DNA from: Cellulophaga algicola DSM 14237
Lineage (GTDB): Bacteria; Bacteroidota; Bacteroidia; Flavobacteriales; Flavobacteriaceae
Direction of reading: 5' to 3'
Assembly: GCF_000186265.1 (NCBI RefSeq)
Contig: NC_014934.1
Coordinates: forward strand, 4,216,001-4,280,000
Length of the DNA: 64,000 nt
Part shown: piece after piece, positions 19,631 to 28,334 of the stretch
How the letters are laid out: each line of letters opens with the position of its first letter
Numbering within the stretch: position 1 is the first letter of the stretch
Translations under genes and position numbers: made by a program
The notes under the pieces: model-generated
The model's database searches: none
What the model was told of the DNA's origin: nothing
What the model saw: only the letters and a program-made list of their open reading frames with translations

Positions 19631-20572
19631 TTACTTTCTTATAACTTTAAAACTATCTGAGCCTTTAGGCTTATGAAGAAAACCACCAGTACTAAAATAT
19701 TCCGTTTCGCTCTCACCAATCAATACGTCCCAATTTTTAAATATGCCCTCATCATTCCTTACTAATTTAACCAACCTTCCATTACCATATAATTCCAATT
19801 TATAATTTTCAATAGGTAACATCGTATTTATGTATTTTGAAAACCCATCAATTGATTCTTCGGTGTAGTACCAATTTGGATCATCATAGGTCGCTGTCGC
19901 TAGTTCTATATTTTTTTGTTTTTCTTCTATTAATAATTGCTTTATTTTTCCATCGTTTAATAAACCACGAAAATATTCATAATAGATTACCACTTCTTTT
20001 AAAAGCTCATCTTGATCCATTTTAGAAAGATCTTGACTCTCCGTCCAGCCAGTTAGTTCAAACGGAAGGTTTTCAACTTCAAATTCTCCAGAAAACTCCC
20101 AAAAAGGTACTTTTTCAGTAGGGACTGGTACTTCAAAGAAGATACTTTCATAATCTTCTGCTCCAGAATGGGGGCGTAATATCGAATTCTCAACATAGTT
20201 CCAATGATCTATTGTCACCCTAGTTTCTGTCAACAAATAGGGTTCTACAAATTCCTTTCCTGTCTGAGGTAAATAACGTACTCTAAAATGATGTGTTCCG
20301 TTCTTTAAGACCCATTCGTTTAATTCTACCCCTGATGATATAATACCTGCCGTTTCTTCTTTTGCCACTAAAATATCATCTATATAAAGTTCAAATGATG
20401 CAAAGCATGATATACCTACACCATAATGTATTTGTTTATCGTGAGTGTATGTATAGGCTTGTATTTTTTGAATAGTATCAGAAGGTACACCATTGGTTTC
20501 AAATACTTTCTTCTCTTGTCCTTTGCAATTAAAAAACAAGAGCAATACACACAAAATTAAAATTGGTTTCAT
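19631..20572 (-). CDS. Lipoprotein, diverged member of the same superfamily (42562-like)
   Basis: I start at 20572 (MKPILILCVLLLFFNCKGQ), which puts the lipobox FNC at residue ~15. The body shares the superfamily plan: a short beta strand with FELYIDDILV, WVLKNGTHHFRVRYLPQ, then FEVENLPFELTGWTESQDLSKMD and YKLELYGNGRLVKLVR near the C-terminus. The GWT-x-S-x-x-x-x-L pattern is closest to the putative immunity lipoprotein at 42562. Three bases separate its stop from the next start, so it is in the same operon. Unlike its neighbours it lacks the HMW tail. Confidence 0.7.
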   Translation of the reverse strand: MKPILILCVLLLFFNCKGQEKKVFETNGVPSDTIQKIQAYTYTHDKQIHYGVGISCFASFELYIDDILVAKEETAGIISSGVELNEWVLKNGTHHFRVRYLPQTGKEFVEPYLLTETRVTIDHWNYVENSILRPHSGAEDYESIFFEVPVPTEKVPFWEFSGEFEVENLPFELTGWTESQDLSKMDQDELLKEVVIYYEYFRGLLNDGKIKQLLIEEKQKNIELATATYDDPNWYYTEESIDGFSKYINTMLPIENYKLELYGNGRLVKLVRNDEGIFKNWDVLIGESETEYFSTGGFLHKPKGSDSFKVIRK

Positions 20573-20632
20573 AATCGGGGTCATTGTATTTTTATTGTGT
20601 TTATATTTTTTTTAAAATAGGTGTATCAGAAA

Positions 20633-21550
20633 TTACCACATATGCCAAGTGCCTGTTTCTTTATGTTTAAAAATATAATAAGGCTGTCTAGACATAGCAC
20701 CTGTATTTGGATTCTTAAACCAAATGGCAGGCCGTTGATCACTTCTTCTTACCAATGTTACCACCTTATTGTTGTAATAATATTTAATTTCAAAATCCTC
20801 CAAGGGTTGTGGCTCCATCCCATCCTTAATATTAATCATACCATCAATAGTTTTGTCAGATAATTTTTTACCCTTATAAAGTTGAACCAGTGCTCTTTTT
20901 AAATGTCTTTCTAGATGATCTCTATCTTGAGTTTTATTTATTATTGTTTGCCGCTTTATCGTAAAATGCTCGATAACTTCCTTAAGCACGTCTTCCTCTC
21001 TTAATTCAGAAAGATCTTGAGCATAGAGATCCAAAGTTTCTAGGGTATAGGGTACTTTGGCATCAAATTCTGTTTCCACAGCAAATAATGGTAGTTTTTG
21101 ATCACCCACCTTAGGCATTTCCCATTCCCATAGGACTGTAAATCTACCGAATCCATGGTCTGGATCCGTCATATCACTATACCGTACCAGCTGTAATTGT
21201 AGGCCTGCTTTTTCAGATAATTCCTCTCCAATAAAAGGAAATACTTTCACAGAATTTTTTTGTTCTCCACTCTTTAAAATCATAAGGTTAAGTGGCGTTT
21301 TTACCGAATAAGCGGGATGCTCACGAAAATAATTGCTAGCAGGTAAATCGTTAACTCTTATATCATAATAACAATTCTGGTTATTAATTTGAAGATAATA
21401 CCCAGGCCTTTTTTTATTCGAGTATTTATAATCTTTATAATGGTCTGTAATTTCTGTATCAACTTGTTCATAATTTACTTTATCCTGTCCGTTGGCTACG
21501 AGTGCTAAAAGTAGAATAGAGCATAAACTTAAAATTGTCTTTAACGTCAT
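20633..21550 (-). CDS. Secreted protein of the HMW/HVW paralog family
   Basis: 305 aa with a type I signal peptide (LLLALVANGQ). Family motifs: KKRPGYYLQINNQNCYYDI, YSVKTPLNLMILKSGEQK, LWEWEMPKVG, FDAKVPYTLETLD, and YYIFKHKETGTWHMW at the end. Its last ~35 codons match the broken remnant at 17224-17330. It is the first of three related genes in this sub-cluster and follows the LemA/GIDE-like genes on the same strand. Confidence 0.72.
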   Translation of the reverse strand: MTLKTILSLCSILLLALVANGQDKVNYEQVDTEITDHYKDYKYSNKKRPGYYLQINNQNCYYDIRVNDLPASNYFREHPAYSVKTPLNLMILKSGEQKNSVKVFPFIGEELSEKAGLQLQLVRYSDMTDPDHGFGRFTVLWEWEMPKVGDQKLPLFAVETEFDAKVPYTLETLDLYAQDLSELREEDVLKEVIEHFTIKRQTIINKTQDRDHLERHLKRALVQLYKGKKLSDKTIDGMINIKDGMEPQPLEDFEIKYYYNNKVVTLVRRSDQRPAIWFKNPNTGAMSRQPYYIFKHKETGTWHMW

Positions 21551-21608
21551 ATGGAAAAATTAATAATAAATACTATAGGATAAAAGAATCCTAATTTAAA
21601 TTTTTGGC

Positions 21609-21974
21609 TTATTTTTTATAAAACCCCTTGCTTAATTGCTGCTCGTATATTTTATATAATCTTGAGTGATTAGCTACGGTAAAAGCAAGAACAGTGCATA
21701 TAACCGCTAGCCAAGCTAAAAATAGCTTTAATCCGCCAGGAATAAAAGAGGCCATAACGCCAACCACCAAAGATCCGAATATCCATGTGGCTATGACCAC
21801 TACAAAAACCAACCATAGAAACTTTTTCTTTACTTCTGCACTCATAAAAATAGCACAAATTCTAGCCGGAACAATAAGCAGTAGCACACCAAAAAATGCT
21901 ACGGACTTCATAATACTTGTGTTGTTATTGATTTCTTTTAACCAATCATAATACTCAAAACTGAATGCCATCAT
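21609..21974 (-). CDS. Small membrane protein next to LemA
   Basis: 121 aa with three hydrophobic segments (about residues 22-42, 50-72 and 80-102) separated by short basic loops, which suggests an inner-membrane protein. Its ATG lies 20 bp inside the end of the lemA gene, so the two are translationally coupled. I do not recognise the family. Confidence 0.65.
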   Translation of the reverse strand: MMAFSFEYYDWLKEINNNTSIMKSVAFFGVLLLIVPARICAIFMSAEVKKKFLWLVFVVVIATWIFGSLVVGVMASFIPGGLKLFLAWLAVICTVLAFTVANHSRLYKIYEQQLSKGFYKK

Positions 21975-22515
21975 ACTTTTTTTCTGCTGGAGTTATTTGT
22001 AATAATTCTTTGTTTTTAAATCCTAAAGGTTTTGCAATTAACAAATCTGGAAATTCATTAATGCCAATATTGTATAGATTAATACTGTCATTATAAAGCT
22101 CTCTGCGGTCTGCAAGATGGTTTTCTAATTCTGATACTCTAGATTGCAGAGCGGAAAAAGAAGCGTTCGCTTTTAACTCCGGATAATTTTCTGAAACTAC
22201 CATTATAGAGCCTAAGGCACTATTTAATGCATTAGATTTTAATACTTTTTCTTCATTAGTTTTAGCATCTAAATATTGGGTTCTTAATTCCGTTACCTTA
22301 GTCAATAGATTTTCTTCATATTCCATATACCTCTTTACTATTTTTACCAATTCCGGAACTTCATCCGCACGTTGTTTTAGCAGCACATCAATATTCGCGA
22401 AGTTTTTATCCGTATTAGCCCTTAATAGAATTAAGCGGTTGTAGAGCGATACAATTCCTCTTACAAAAAACAGGACTATAAGCGCTATAATGATGATAAA
22501 CAAATAAGGTTTCAT
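21955..22515 (-). CDS. lemA: LemA family protein
   Basis: The 186-aa protein has one N-terminal membrane helix (FIIIIALIVLFFVRG) followed by the LemA helical domain with its hallmark YNRLILLRANTDKNFANIDV and later NYPELKANASFSALQSRVSELE. LemA proteins are membrane-anchored coiled bundles of unclear function. They commonly co-occur with TPM-domain proteins, present here at 15970 and 17544. Confidence 0.93.
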   Translation of the reverse strand: MKPYLFIIIIALIVLFFVRGIVSLYNRLILLRANTDKNFANIDVLLKQRADEVPELVKIVKRYMEYEENLLTKVTELRTQYLDAKTNEEKVLKSNALNSALGSIMVVSENYPELKANASFSALQSRVSELENHLADRRELYNDSINLYNIGINEFPDLLIAKPLGFKNKELLQITPAEKKYDGIQF

Positions 22516-22525
22516 TTTTTAGTGT

Positions 22526-23548
22526 TTAAAGATTAAAGGGTAATATTTCTTTTAAATTAAAAAGTTCGGTCAGCGATGTGAAAGAAAAGAATAGTTCATT
22601 TTCTTGGATGGTAATTTCACAGGTTAGGATAACGCTAATACAGGCGATCAAAATTAAAAGGTATTTTACAAATGATTGTTGCAAGGGTCGCATTAAATTC
22701 CACTGTTGTACATGCGCATACGTAGCAACGCCAAATACATCTTTTGAAGGGTCTTTTTCAATGAATACCTGTTGGTTTCTATTCGTAGCTTTACCAATAA
22801 GAAGTACCTTCATGTTTTCTTCTAATAAAAACAATTGAAAACGTCTATCGCCGGCGGAATACGAGTATTTAGATTCTGGTAAATCTATCAATTCAAGAGC
22901 ATCTCCCGATATATTCATAATACCCGTTCCGTCATTAATTTGAAACGGATTGCAGACCGTTTCCTTGGAAATAGTACTATAACTTATTTTACCATTTTTA
23001 TCAGAATTTATGGCATCTATTTTATAGAGGTACCCAATGCAAGGCTCTTTTTTTATGGCAGAATAAACGGGTTCTAAAAGTATTGTTTTACCCGAAATTT
23101 CTACTAAGCCCATAGCTAAAGATCTAATTTTTGAGGTGGGTAAAACACCCTGTAACTCATAAAAGGTATTTTTTGAACTGGGAGTTAGTATTTCTCTAAG
23201 GATAACAAATGCAATTATGGCTATTACCCCATAGGGCCAAGTAATCATGATAAGCGGCATGGCTACGATAAAGGCTAAGAAGCCCCAAACAGAATTCTTA
23301 TCCCTAATGGCTTTTACAAAACCTCCTACAAGCATTAATACAAATAGCATAGGGAAGTTTACCAAACAGGCAAAAGGTACATAACCGAGATCTAAAATAG
23401 CTGTTATCACCACCATAAAGGGCGGAATAATAAATAAGGGCCAGATTACGGGAAATTTGACTCCGTATAGACTTTTTAATACTAAGTAATAAAAAAGACC
23501 AAAAGCACTAGAAAATATAGTCAGAAAGACCATAAAAACAGTGTCCAT
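22526..23548 (-). CDS. Membrane protein with GIDE/MULAN-like domain
   Basis: I start at ATG 23548 (MDTVFMVFL); the longer frame begins with GTG. Five or six hydrophobic segments fill residues 1-115. Then comes a soluble domain with SLAMGLVEISGKTILLEPV...KEPCIGYLYKI, the pattern of the GIDE-like beta domain known from mitochondrial MULAN and bacterial relatives. A last membrane helix is near the C-terminus. It is 10 bp upstream of lemA, in an operon-like row with LemA, a small membrane protein and TPM genes. Confidence 0.68.
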   Translation of the reverse strand: MDTVFMVFLTIFSSAFGLFYYLVLKSLYGVKFPVIWPLFIIPPFMVVITAILDLGYVPFACLVNFPMLFVLMLVGGFVKAIRDKNSVWGFLAFIVAMPLIMITWPYGVIAIIAFVILREILTPSSKNTFYELQGVLPTSKIRSLAMGLVEISGKTILLEPVYSAIKKEPCIGYLYKIDAINSDKNGKISYSTISKETVCNPFQINDGTGIMNISGDALELIDLPESKYSYSAGDRRFQLFLLEENMKVLLIGKATNRNQQVFIEKDPSKDVFGVATYAHVQQWNLMRPLQQSFVKYLLILIACISVILTCEITIQENELFFSFTSLTELFNLKEILPFNL

Positions 23549-23742
23549 ATTATCTACTCTGAAGGTTTCTAGCACGTAATTAATGGGATGTTGATTATGA
23601 TGAACCGGTTAGCTTATAAACCTTTATAGTTTAAGTCCTCTAAGTTACTTAATAATTGAAAATAAAAGTGAGCCTCCCTTAAATTATCCAGACCGGATAA
23701 ATGGAATAGGTAAGGGGTTCCATTATTTTCATAAATAAATAC

Positions 23743-24792
23743 CTAATAAAATCTATCATCGTTTTCGTTAATAATAAATCCTTGATCTGTTTTATGCACT
23801 ATTTCTATTTCATGGAAAATGCTTAAATCTCTTAACGATTGTTTCAACGTTTTATGAGTAGCATCTTTCTTTAAATTGATTTTTGTGTTTACGGGAACAG
23901 CATTTAACCCATTAAACACTTTTTTTACGGTACTATCCCGAACAATTAATGCGTTAAGCCTATAATCTTTGAGTTCAAAATCGAACCTTATAGCTTCAGA
24001 AAATTCCGTACTAAATTCTGGTATTAAATCTCTTATAGTTGCAAAAAGTTTTCTTTGATGGCGCGAGATTAAATTTTCAAAATTAGTCCAATCAATTTCT
24101 TTGGGAGCATTTTCCGTATTGTGGAAGTTTTTTGCCAATCGTAATTTAGCCAAAGAGTTCGAAAATAAATCTTGCTCTGGGAGCTTCCAAAATGGATTTT
24201 CTTTCTGAACACTATGGAAAACTTCTAAACGTTTTATAGCTTCTAAATAGGTGATATGTAATACGTGGTGTTCTCCTCTTTCACCATAAATGATACTGTT
24301 TTCATCTACATAAAAAATAGTGCAGTCATCCATAGTATTACTAATATCTTGGGCTATTAATTTTATATCATAAGACCGTGACTTTTCCCAGGGAATGTAA
24401 TAGAAGAAATCCATAGCTACAAAAGTCAGGGTATGGGGAACATACCTATCGTCAACTTCTATTCTAGAAAACCCTGGTAGCCTGCCGTCAATAACAATGG
24501 AGCCAAAAGTCATTCTGTCTAGGCTGCCTTCTAAACTTTCCCTAAATTTATATCGAATAGAGGCAAGTGCATCAAAATTTTCTAATTTGATAAGCTCGTT
24601 TACTGTTTCTCTATTTAAAAACGCAATAATTTTTGTACTGTCATAAATTTCTTCAAAGGATTGCAGGTTATCATATTCGTATAGATTTTCGGCTTCAATA
24701 GGCACAAAATGCGTATCCATTTTTAATAGATCGCCACAGCTTACACTGAAGATAAAAAGGAATAAGAAAATTAGTTTATAAAGTAGTTTCAT
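23743..24792 (-). CDS. Uncharacterised lipoprotein
   Basis: I start at ATG 24792 (MKLLYKLIFLFLFIFSVSC), giving a lipobox VSC at residue ~19; the longer frame begins with GTG. The remaining ~330 residues show no motif I can name. The middle has aromatic-rich strands (FFYYIPWEKSRSYDIKLIAQD) and the C-terminal part is mixed. It does not show the ILKSG or WEWEMP signatures of the neighbouring paralog family. A GIDE-like gene lies downstream and the truncated paralog plus IS upstream. Confidence 0.6.
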   Translation of the reverse strand: MKLLYKLIFLFLFIFSVSCGDLLKMDTHFVPIEAENLYEYDNLQSFEEIYDSTKIIAFLNRETVNELIKLENFDALASIRYKFRESLEGSLDRMTFGSIVIDGRLPGFSRIEVDDRYVPHTLTFVAMDFFYYIPWEKSRSYDIKLIAQDISNTMDDCTIFYVDENSIIYGERGEHHVLHITYLEAIKRLEVFHSVQKENPFWKLPEQDLFSNSLAKLRLAKNFHNTENAPKEIDWTNFENLISRHQRKLFATIRDLIPEFSTEFSEAIRFDFELKDYRLNALIVRDSTVKKVFNGLNAVPVNTKINLKKDATHKTLKQSLRDLSIFHEIEIVHKTDQGFIINENDDRFY

Positions 24793-24862
24793 GCTTGTTT
24801 GATTTCTAGTATACACACCATCATTTAAATGTAATTCTTAAGACAGAATTTAGCAGAAGATA

Positions 24863-24972
24863 TTAACGTGCATACTCAAAATTAAACTCTCCCTCTTTGT
24901 GTTTGTCTTTAGGAATAGATAAGGCAATGCCTTGAAAACGAACTTTTTTTCTATCATCCTTGTTTGTAAATA
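24863..24972 (-). pseudogene. Displaced 3' end of the lipoprotein gene split by IS1595
   Basis: If the IS (24981-25939) and one 8-bp target copy are removed, the frame from 25947 continues without a stop through these bases to TAA at 24863-24865. They encode about 36 more residues including FQGIALSIPKDK, which aligns with the FFGLYLYAPKKG end of the intact paralogs at 28335-34857. This piece now has no start. Confidence 0.85.
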
Positions 24973-24980
24973 AAAAATAA

Positions 24981-25939
24981 TAGAGGTCAGTAGCTAACTT
25001 CGTATCTTGATACTCAGTAAATATATTAAATTATGGATATTTTCAAGGGTCAAAATCTTCTAGAGTTCTCTGATTGCTTCAAAACGGACAATGATTGCAA
25101 AGAATATTTAACAAATATTAAGTCTAAAACCCCTTTTAAATGTTCTAGATGCAATCATATAGCCTGTCAAACACGTGCTGATTTCTCTAGGCAATGTAAT
25201 ATTTGTAGACATACAGAATCCGCAACAGCAGATACTTTATTTCACAAGGTAAAGTTTGGTGTTCGCAAAGCATTTTTTATTTGTTTTGAGATGGCTACAA
25301 GCACGAAAAGCTTATCTGCAAGTTATATGGGAGTACGTTACGGAGTAACAGAAAAAACAGCTAGACTTTTTATGCTTAAGGTCAGAGAAGCTATGTCTTC
25401 GAGTGGGAATAATCCTATGGACGGAGTTGTTCATGTAGATGAATTTGTTTTAGGGGGCAGAGAAGAAACAAAAGTTGGCAGAAGCTACAATGCTAAGAAA
25501 AAGAAGGCGGTTACAGCTGTTCAGCTTACAGAAGATGGAAAGGTAAAAAGAATGTATGCTATGAAAATAGATGATTTTTCAGCACAATCCTTACAATATA
25601 TTTTTGTCAACCATATCAGCCGAAACGCAAAGATTACTACAGATAAATGGATAGGCTATAGTCCTATTGCAAAGGCTTACGACATCACACAAATAGAAAG
25701 TAATGGAGGGTTAAATTTTAAAGCGCTTCATACAATGATACATCAGGTTAAATCTTGGATAAGAACAACTTATTCTTGGGTTAGTGACAATAATTTAAAT
25801 AGATATTTCAATGAATTTTGTTTTAGAATAAACAGATCTCAAAGTAAAGCTACAATATTCAATAATCTTATTGTTAAAATGGTCAATAATGATAAAATCA
25901 ATCAAGCTGAATTAATAAGTAATTAACTACTGACCTCTA
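24981..25939 (+). mobile_element. IS1595-family insertion sequence, complete copy 2
   Basis: A complete 959-bp element. Its ends are inverted repeats: TAGAGGTCAGTAGCTAA at 24981 and the complement of TAGAGGTCAGTAGTTAA ending at 25939 (16 of 17 matching). It is flanked by a perfect 8-bp direct repeat AAAAATAA (24973-24980 and 25940-25947), the duplication length typical of IS1595. One transposase gene fills it. Identity with copy 1 and an intact target duplication suggest recent movement. Confidence 0.96.
25033..25926 (+). CDS. IS1595-family transposase
   Basis: 297 aa, full length. Residues ~35-60 form a zinc ribbon (CSRCNHIACQ...CNICRH); residues ~130-280 the ISXO2-like DDE-type domain with VHVDEFVLGG, TDKWIGYSPIAKAY, HTMIHQVKSWIR and NRYFNEFCFRIN. 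Its stop codon TAA lies within the right terminal repeat. The same repeat, read on the other strand, supplies a stop to the truncated lipoprotein gene. Confidence 0.95.
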   Translation: MDIFKGQNLLEFSDCFKTDNDCKEYLTNIKSKTPFKCSRCNHIACQTRADFSRQCNICRHTESATADTLFHKVKFGVRKAFFICFEMATSTKSLSASYMGVRYGVTEKTARLFMLKVREAMSSSGNNPMDGVVHVDEFVLGGREETKVGRSYNAKKKKAVTAVQLTEDGKVKRMYAMKIDDFSAQSLQYIFVNHISRNAKITTDKWIGYSPIAKAYDITQIESNGGLNFKALHTMIHQVKSWIRTTYSWVSDNNLNRYFNEFCFRINRSQSKATIFNNLIVKMVNNDKINQAELISN

Positions 25940-26882
25940 AAAAATAAAATGCGGACGTCCTATTTAAGCGTGGGTCAAGATCCGGTTTTTCGAAAATAGA
26001 AGGGTGCCATAGTCTTACAATTCTTCCATCTCCAAAAAATTGTATTTTATAATCTTTGATTGGTTGAAAATCTTTATTATCTATTAAAATTGGTTTATAA
26101 ATTTCCTGTACCATCTCTTTAATATAGGCGATATCTCGATATTCATTGACCGCTAATCGTTCAAACATGGGGTATTGCATAGTCATGATACTCGCCGCAT
26201 CATTAGCTTTGTAAAGCTGTTGTATTTCTTTGTAATAATTTACTATAGCCAATTCTAATTTTTCTTGATCTAGTTTTCTTAAATCAATAGCATTTGTCCA
26301 ACCTTCAATTTCATAAGGCACTTGAGCATCAAATGTAAACGTATACTCGTAATATGGAAGACCAGAACCCATAAACTCATCAGTATTTTTATTCTTTTTA
26401 CTTTCGTGTCTCAGGATCAATTTTTCGTCATCTACAATACTTTTATAAGTGTTTATGTCAGCTACCCGAATCACTTCTATAGTAATTTCGGTATTATCCA
26501 ATAAGGTAGTTACTGTTTCACCTTCGCCATATTCCTCCTTGATTAGATCTCCAATGGGATACAACCTATAAGTAACTTTTTGAGGACCCGATTTTAAAAT
26601 AGATGAATTAATAGCTTTAGCGGTAGCATATTGCTTTAGGCTATAATTTCTATCTACAAGTCTATCATTTACTAAGACCTCATAAATGCAGTTCAATTGG
26701 TTAATACGCAAATAATACATCGGTTCTTTTGGATAGTGCTTAACTTCAGAGGCAATGCTATCTATATATTGATCTAAATTAAAAGTTTTTGTTTCTTCCT
26801 TTTTGTTTTGCGCACAACTCAAAAACGTTATAAGACCTACAGCTAATAGTACTAATTTGTTTAATAATCCCATATTGGTCAT
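25923..26882 (-). pseudogene. Family-2 lipoprotein gene truncated by IS1595
   Basis: The start at 26882 (MTNMGLLNKLVLLAVGLITFLSCAQN) gives lipobox LSC. The body follows the family-2 plan: MYYLRINQLNCIYEVLVNDR, SSILKSGPQKV, LPYYEYTFTFDAQVPYEIEGWTNAIDLRKLDQ, YKIQFFGDGRIVRLW. The frame now ends in IS sequence (LEVSS, stop from the terminal repeat) instead of its own last ~36 residues, which survive at 24863-24972. The remaining protein may still fold, since only the last strands are lost. Its leader is a copy of those at 31614 and 35920. Confidence 0.82.
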
Positions 26883-26884
26883 TA

Positions 26885-27140
26885 AAAAATTAAATATACT
26901 GAAAATATATTCTCCACTATAGACCATCTGCAAGTAATAGCTTTTTAATTGCTTTTAATTCTGTGAAAACAATCTTGTTACTATTAGGTGTTTTATGATC
27001 TTTAATATAGTTCTTGATAGTAGACCATTTCTAGTTTATAGCGTTACTAATAGGATAATAAAATAATCTTGTTTAGTAACTACGTCTATCTAGAATGTAA
27101 TAGAAAAGTAAACAAAATATATACTCATGGATTATGAAAT
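26885..27140. repeat. Operon leader repeat, copy A
   Basis: This intergenic stretch shares long matches with 31614-31790 and 35920-36165: ATATTCTCCACTATAGACC, CATCTGCAAGTAATA, the AATCTTGTTTAGTAACTACG block and a TTTAGGATTTT end. Each copy lies directly upstream of a family-2 lipoprotein gene, so it probably carries that operon's promoter. 26883-27347 has no gene. Confidence 0.75.
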
Positions 27141-27170
27141 TTAGGATTTTTACTTACAACTAAAAAGAAC

Positions 27171-27196
27171 AAAAGCTATCTGAATGGATAGCTTTT
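27171..27196 (-). terminator. Hairpin ending the 31602-27348 lipoprotein operon
   Basis: AAAAGCTATCTGAATGGATAGCTTTT forms an 11-bp stem. On the minus strand it is followed by TGTTCTTTTT. It stands about 150 bp past the last gene of the operon. Confidence 0.7.
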
Positions 27197-27347
27197 GTAG
27201 TTGTTTCTTAGGCTGTTGGGTACTTTTTAGAAATGAGTGTTAGCGTAATGCAGTTCGTAGATTTTTTACAGGTTAATAATATTGAAAATAACAACTAAAA
27301 TAATCCAGCAAAATTAAATGGCAGCTTATTCTGTTTTTTCAACTTTA

Positions 27348-28250
27348 TTACCACATATGCCAAGTGCCTGTTTTTTTATTTTTAAAAATATAATAAGGTT
27401 GCCATGATCTGGCGCCTGTTTCTGGATTCGTAAAAAATATTGCAGGCATTTTATTTTCACTATTGACTAAGGTTACTACTTTATTGTCATATAATAATTT
27501 TAAATTAAAATTTTCGAGAGGCTGTGCATCTTTTCCTTTTGAAATAGAAATCATGCCATCTGCTAAATCTTTATCCTCTTCATTAGTCGCATATATTTGG
27601 ATTGAACTCCTTTTGATATGAGAAATTAAATATGATTTGCTTTCATTTTTATTAATGATATTTTCACGTTTTTTGACAAATTCAGTTAGCACTTCTTTTA
27701 GAAGATCCTCTCTATCCATTTTAGATAAATCTTCCGCATAATCATCTAAAACATTAATTTCATAAGGTACTTCTGCTTTAAAAACCGTATCCAATTCAAA
27801 ATAGGGTAATTTTAAGGTTTCTGATTTTGGCATTTCCCATTTCCATAAAATTGTACTACCTCCAAAATCGTTTTCTAAGTCCGTAATGTCCGGATAATGT
27901 ATTAAGGTTACATCTATGTTGGCTTTATTAGTTAAAGTGTCACCTTTGAATGGAAATACTTTAATTGATAACTTTTGATCTCCACTTTTTAAAATTTGCA
28001 TATTTAAAGGTAATCGTACTGAATAAGAAGGGAATTCTAAAAAGTAACTTCCAGTAACTAATTCATTAGTTTGAATCTCATAATAACAGTTTTGATTATT
28101 TACTTGTAGGTAATATCCTGAACGGGAATCATTCAAATATTTGTAATTTTCATAATGTGAAGTTATTTCCATATCGATAGTGTCCTTTCTGTTTTGCGCA
28201 CAACTCAACAGACTTAACAAAGCCATTAGTATAAAAAGTTTGTATTTCAT
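27348..28250 (-). CDS. Family-1 (HMW) lipoprotein
   Basis: I start at 28250 (MKYKLFILMALLSLLSCAQN): this gives a standard signal with lipobox LSC, whereas an ATG 69 bp upstream adds a hydrophilic extension. Core motifs are RSGYYLQVNNQNCYYEI, YSVRLPLNMQILKSGDQ, LWKWEMPKSE, FKAEVPYEINVLD and YYIFKNKKTGTWHMW. It is the last gene of the operon running 31602-27348 and the only family-1 member there. The upstream 70 bp are nearly identical to those of the gene at 33873. Confidence 0.73.
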   Translation of the reverse strand: MKYKLFILMALLSLLSCAQNRKDTIDMEITSHYENYKYLNDSRSGYYLQVNNQNCYYEIQTNELVTGSYFLEFPSYSVRLPLNMQILKSGDQKLSIKVFPFKGDTLTNKANIDVTLIHYPDITDLENDFGGSTILWKWEMPKSETLKLPYFELDTVFKAEVPYEINVLDDYAEDLSKMDREDLLKEVLTEFVKKRENIINKNESKSYLISHIKRSSIQIYATNEEDKDLADGMISISKGKDAQPLENFNLKLLYDNKVVTLVNSENKMPAIFFTNPETGARSWQPYYIFKNKKTGTWHMW

Positions 28251-28334
28251 AGGATTAAAGCGCTTCTTTTTGAAAGCATTTTTAAAATAGGAATTGAAAA
28301 TAACATCAGCGCTCATCATAATATAAATCTCACA

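Noticed and set aside
24865-25947. Composite transposon formed by the two IS1595 copies carrying the leu operon
   Set aside because: The copies are inverted and enclose core biosynthesis genes in normal Bacteroidota order; copy 2 has its own target duplication, so each moved alone.
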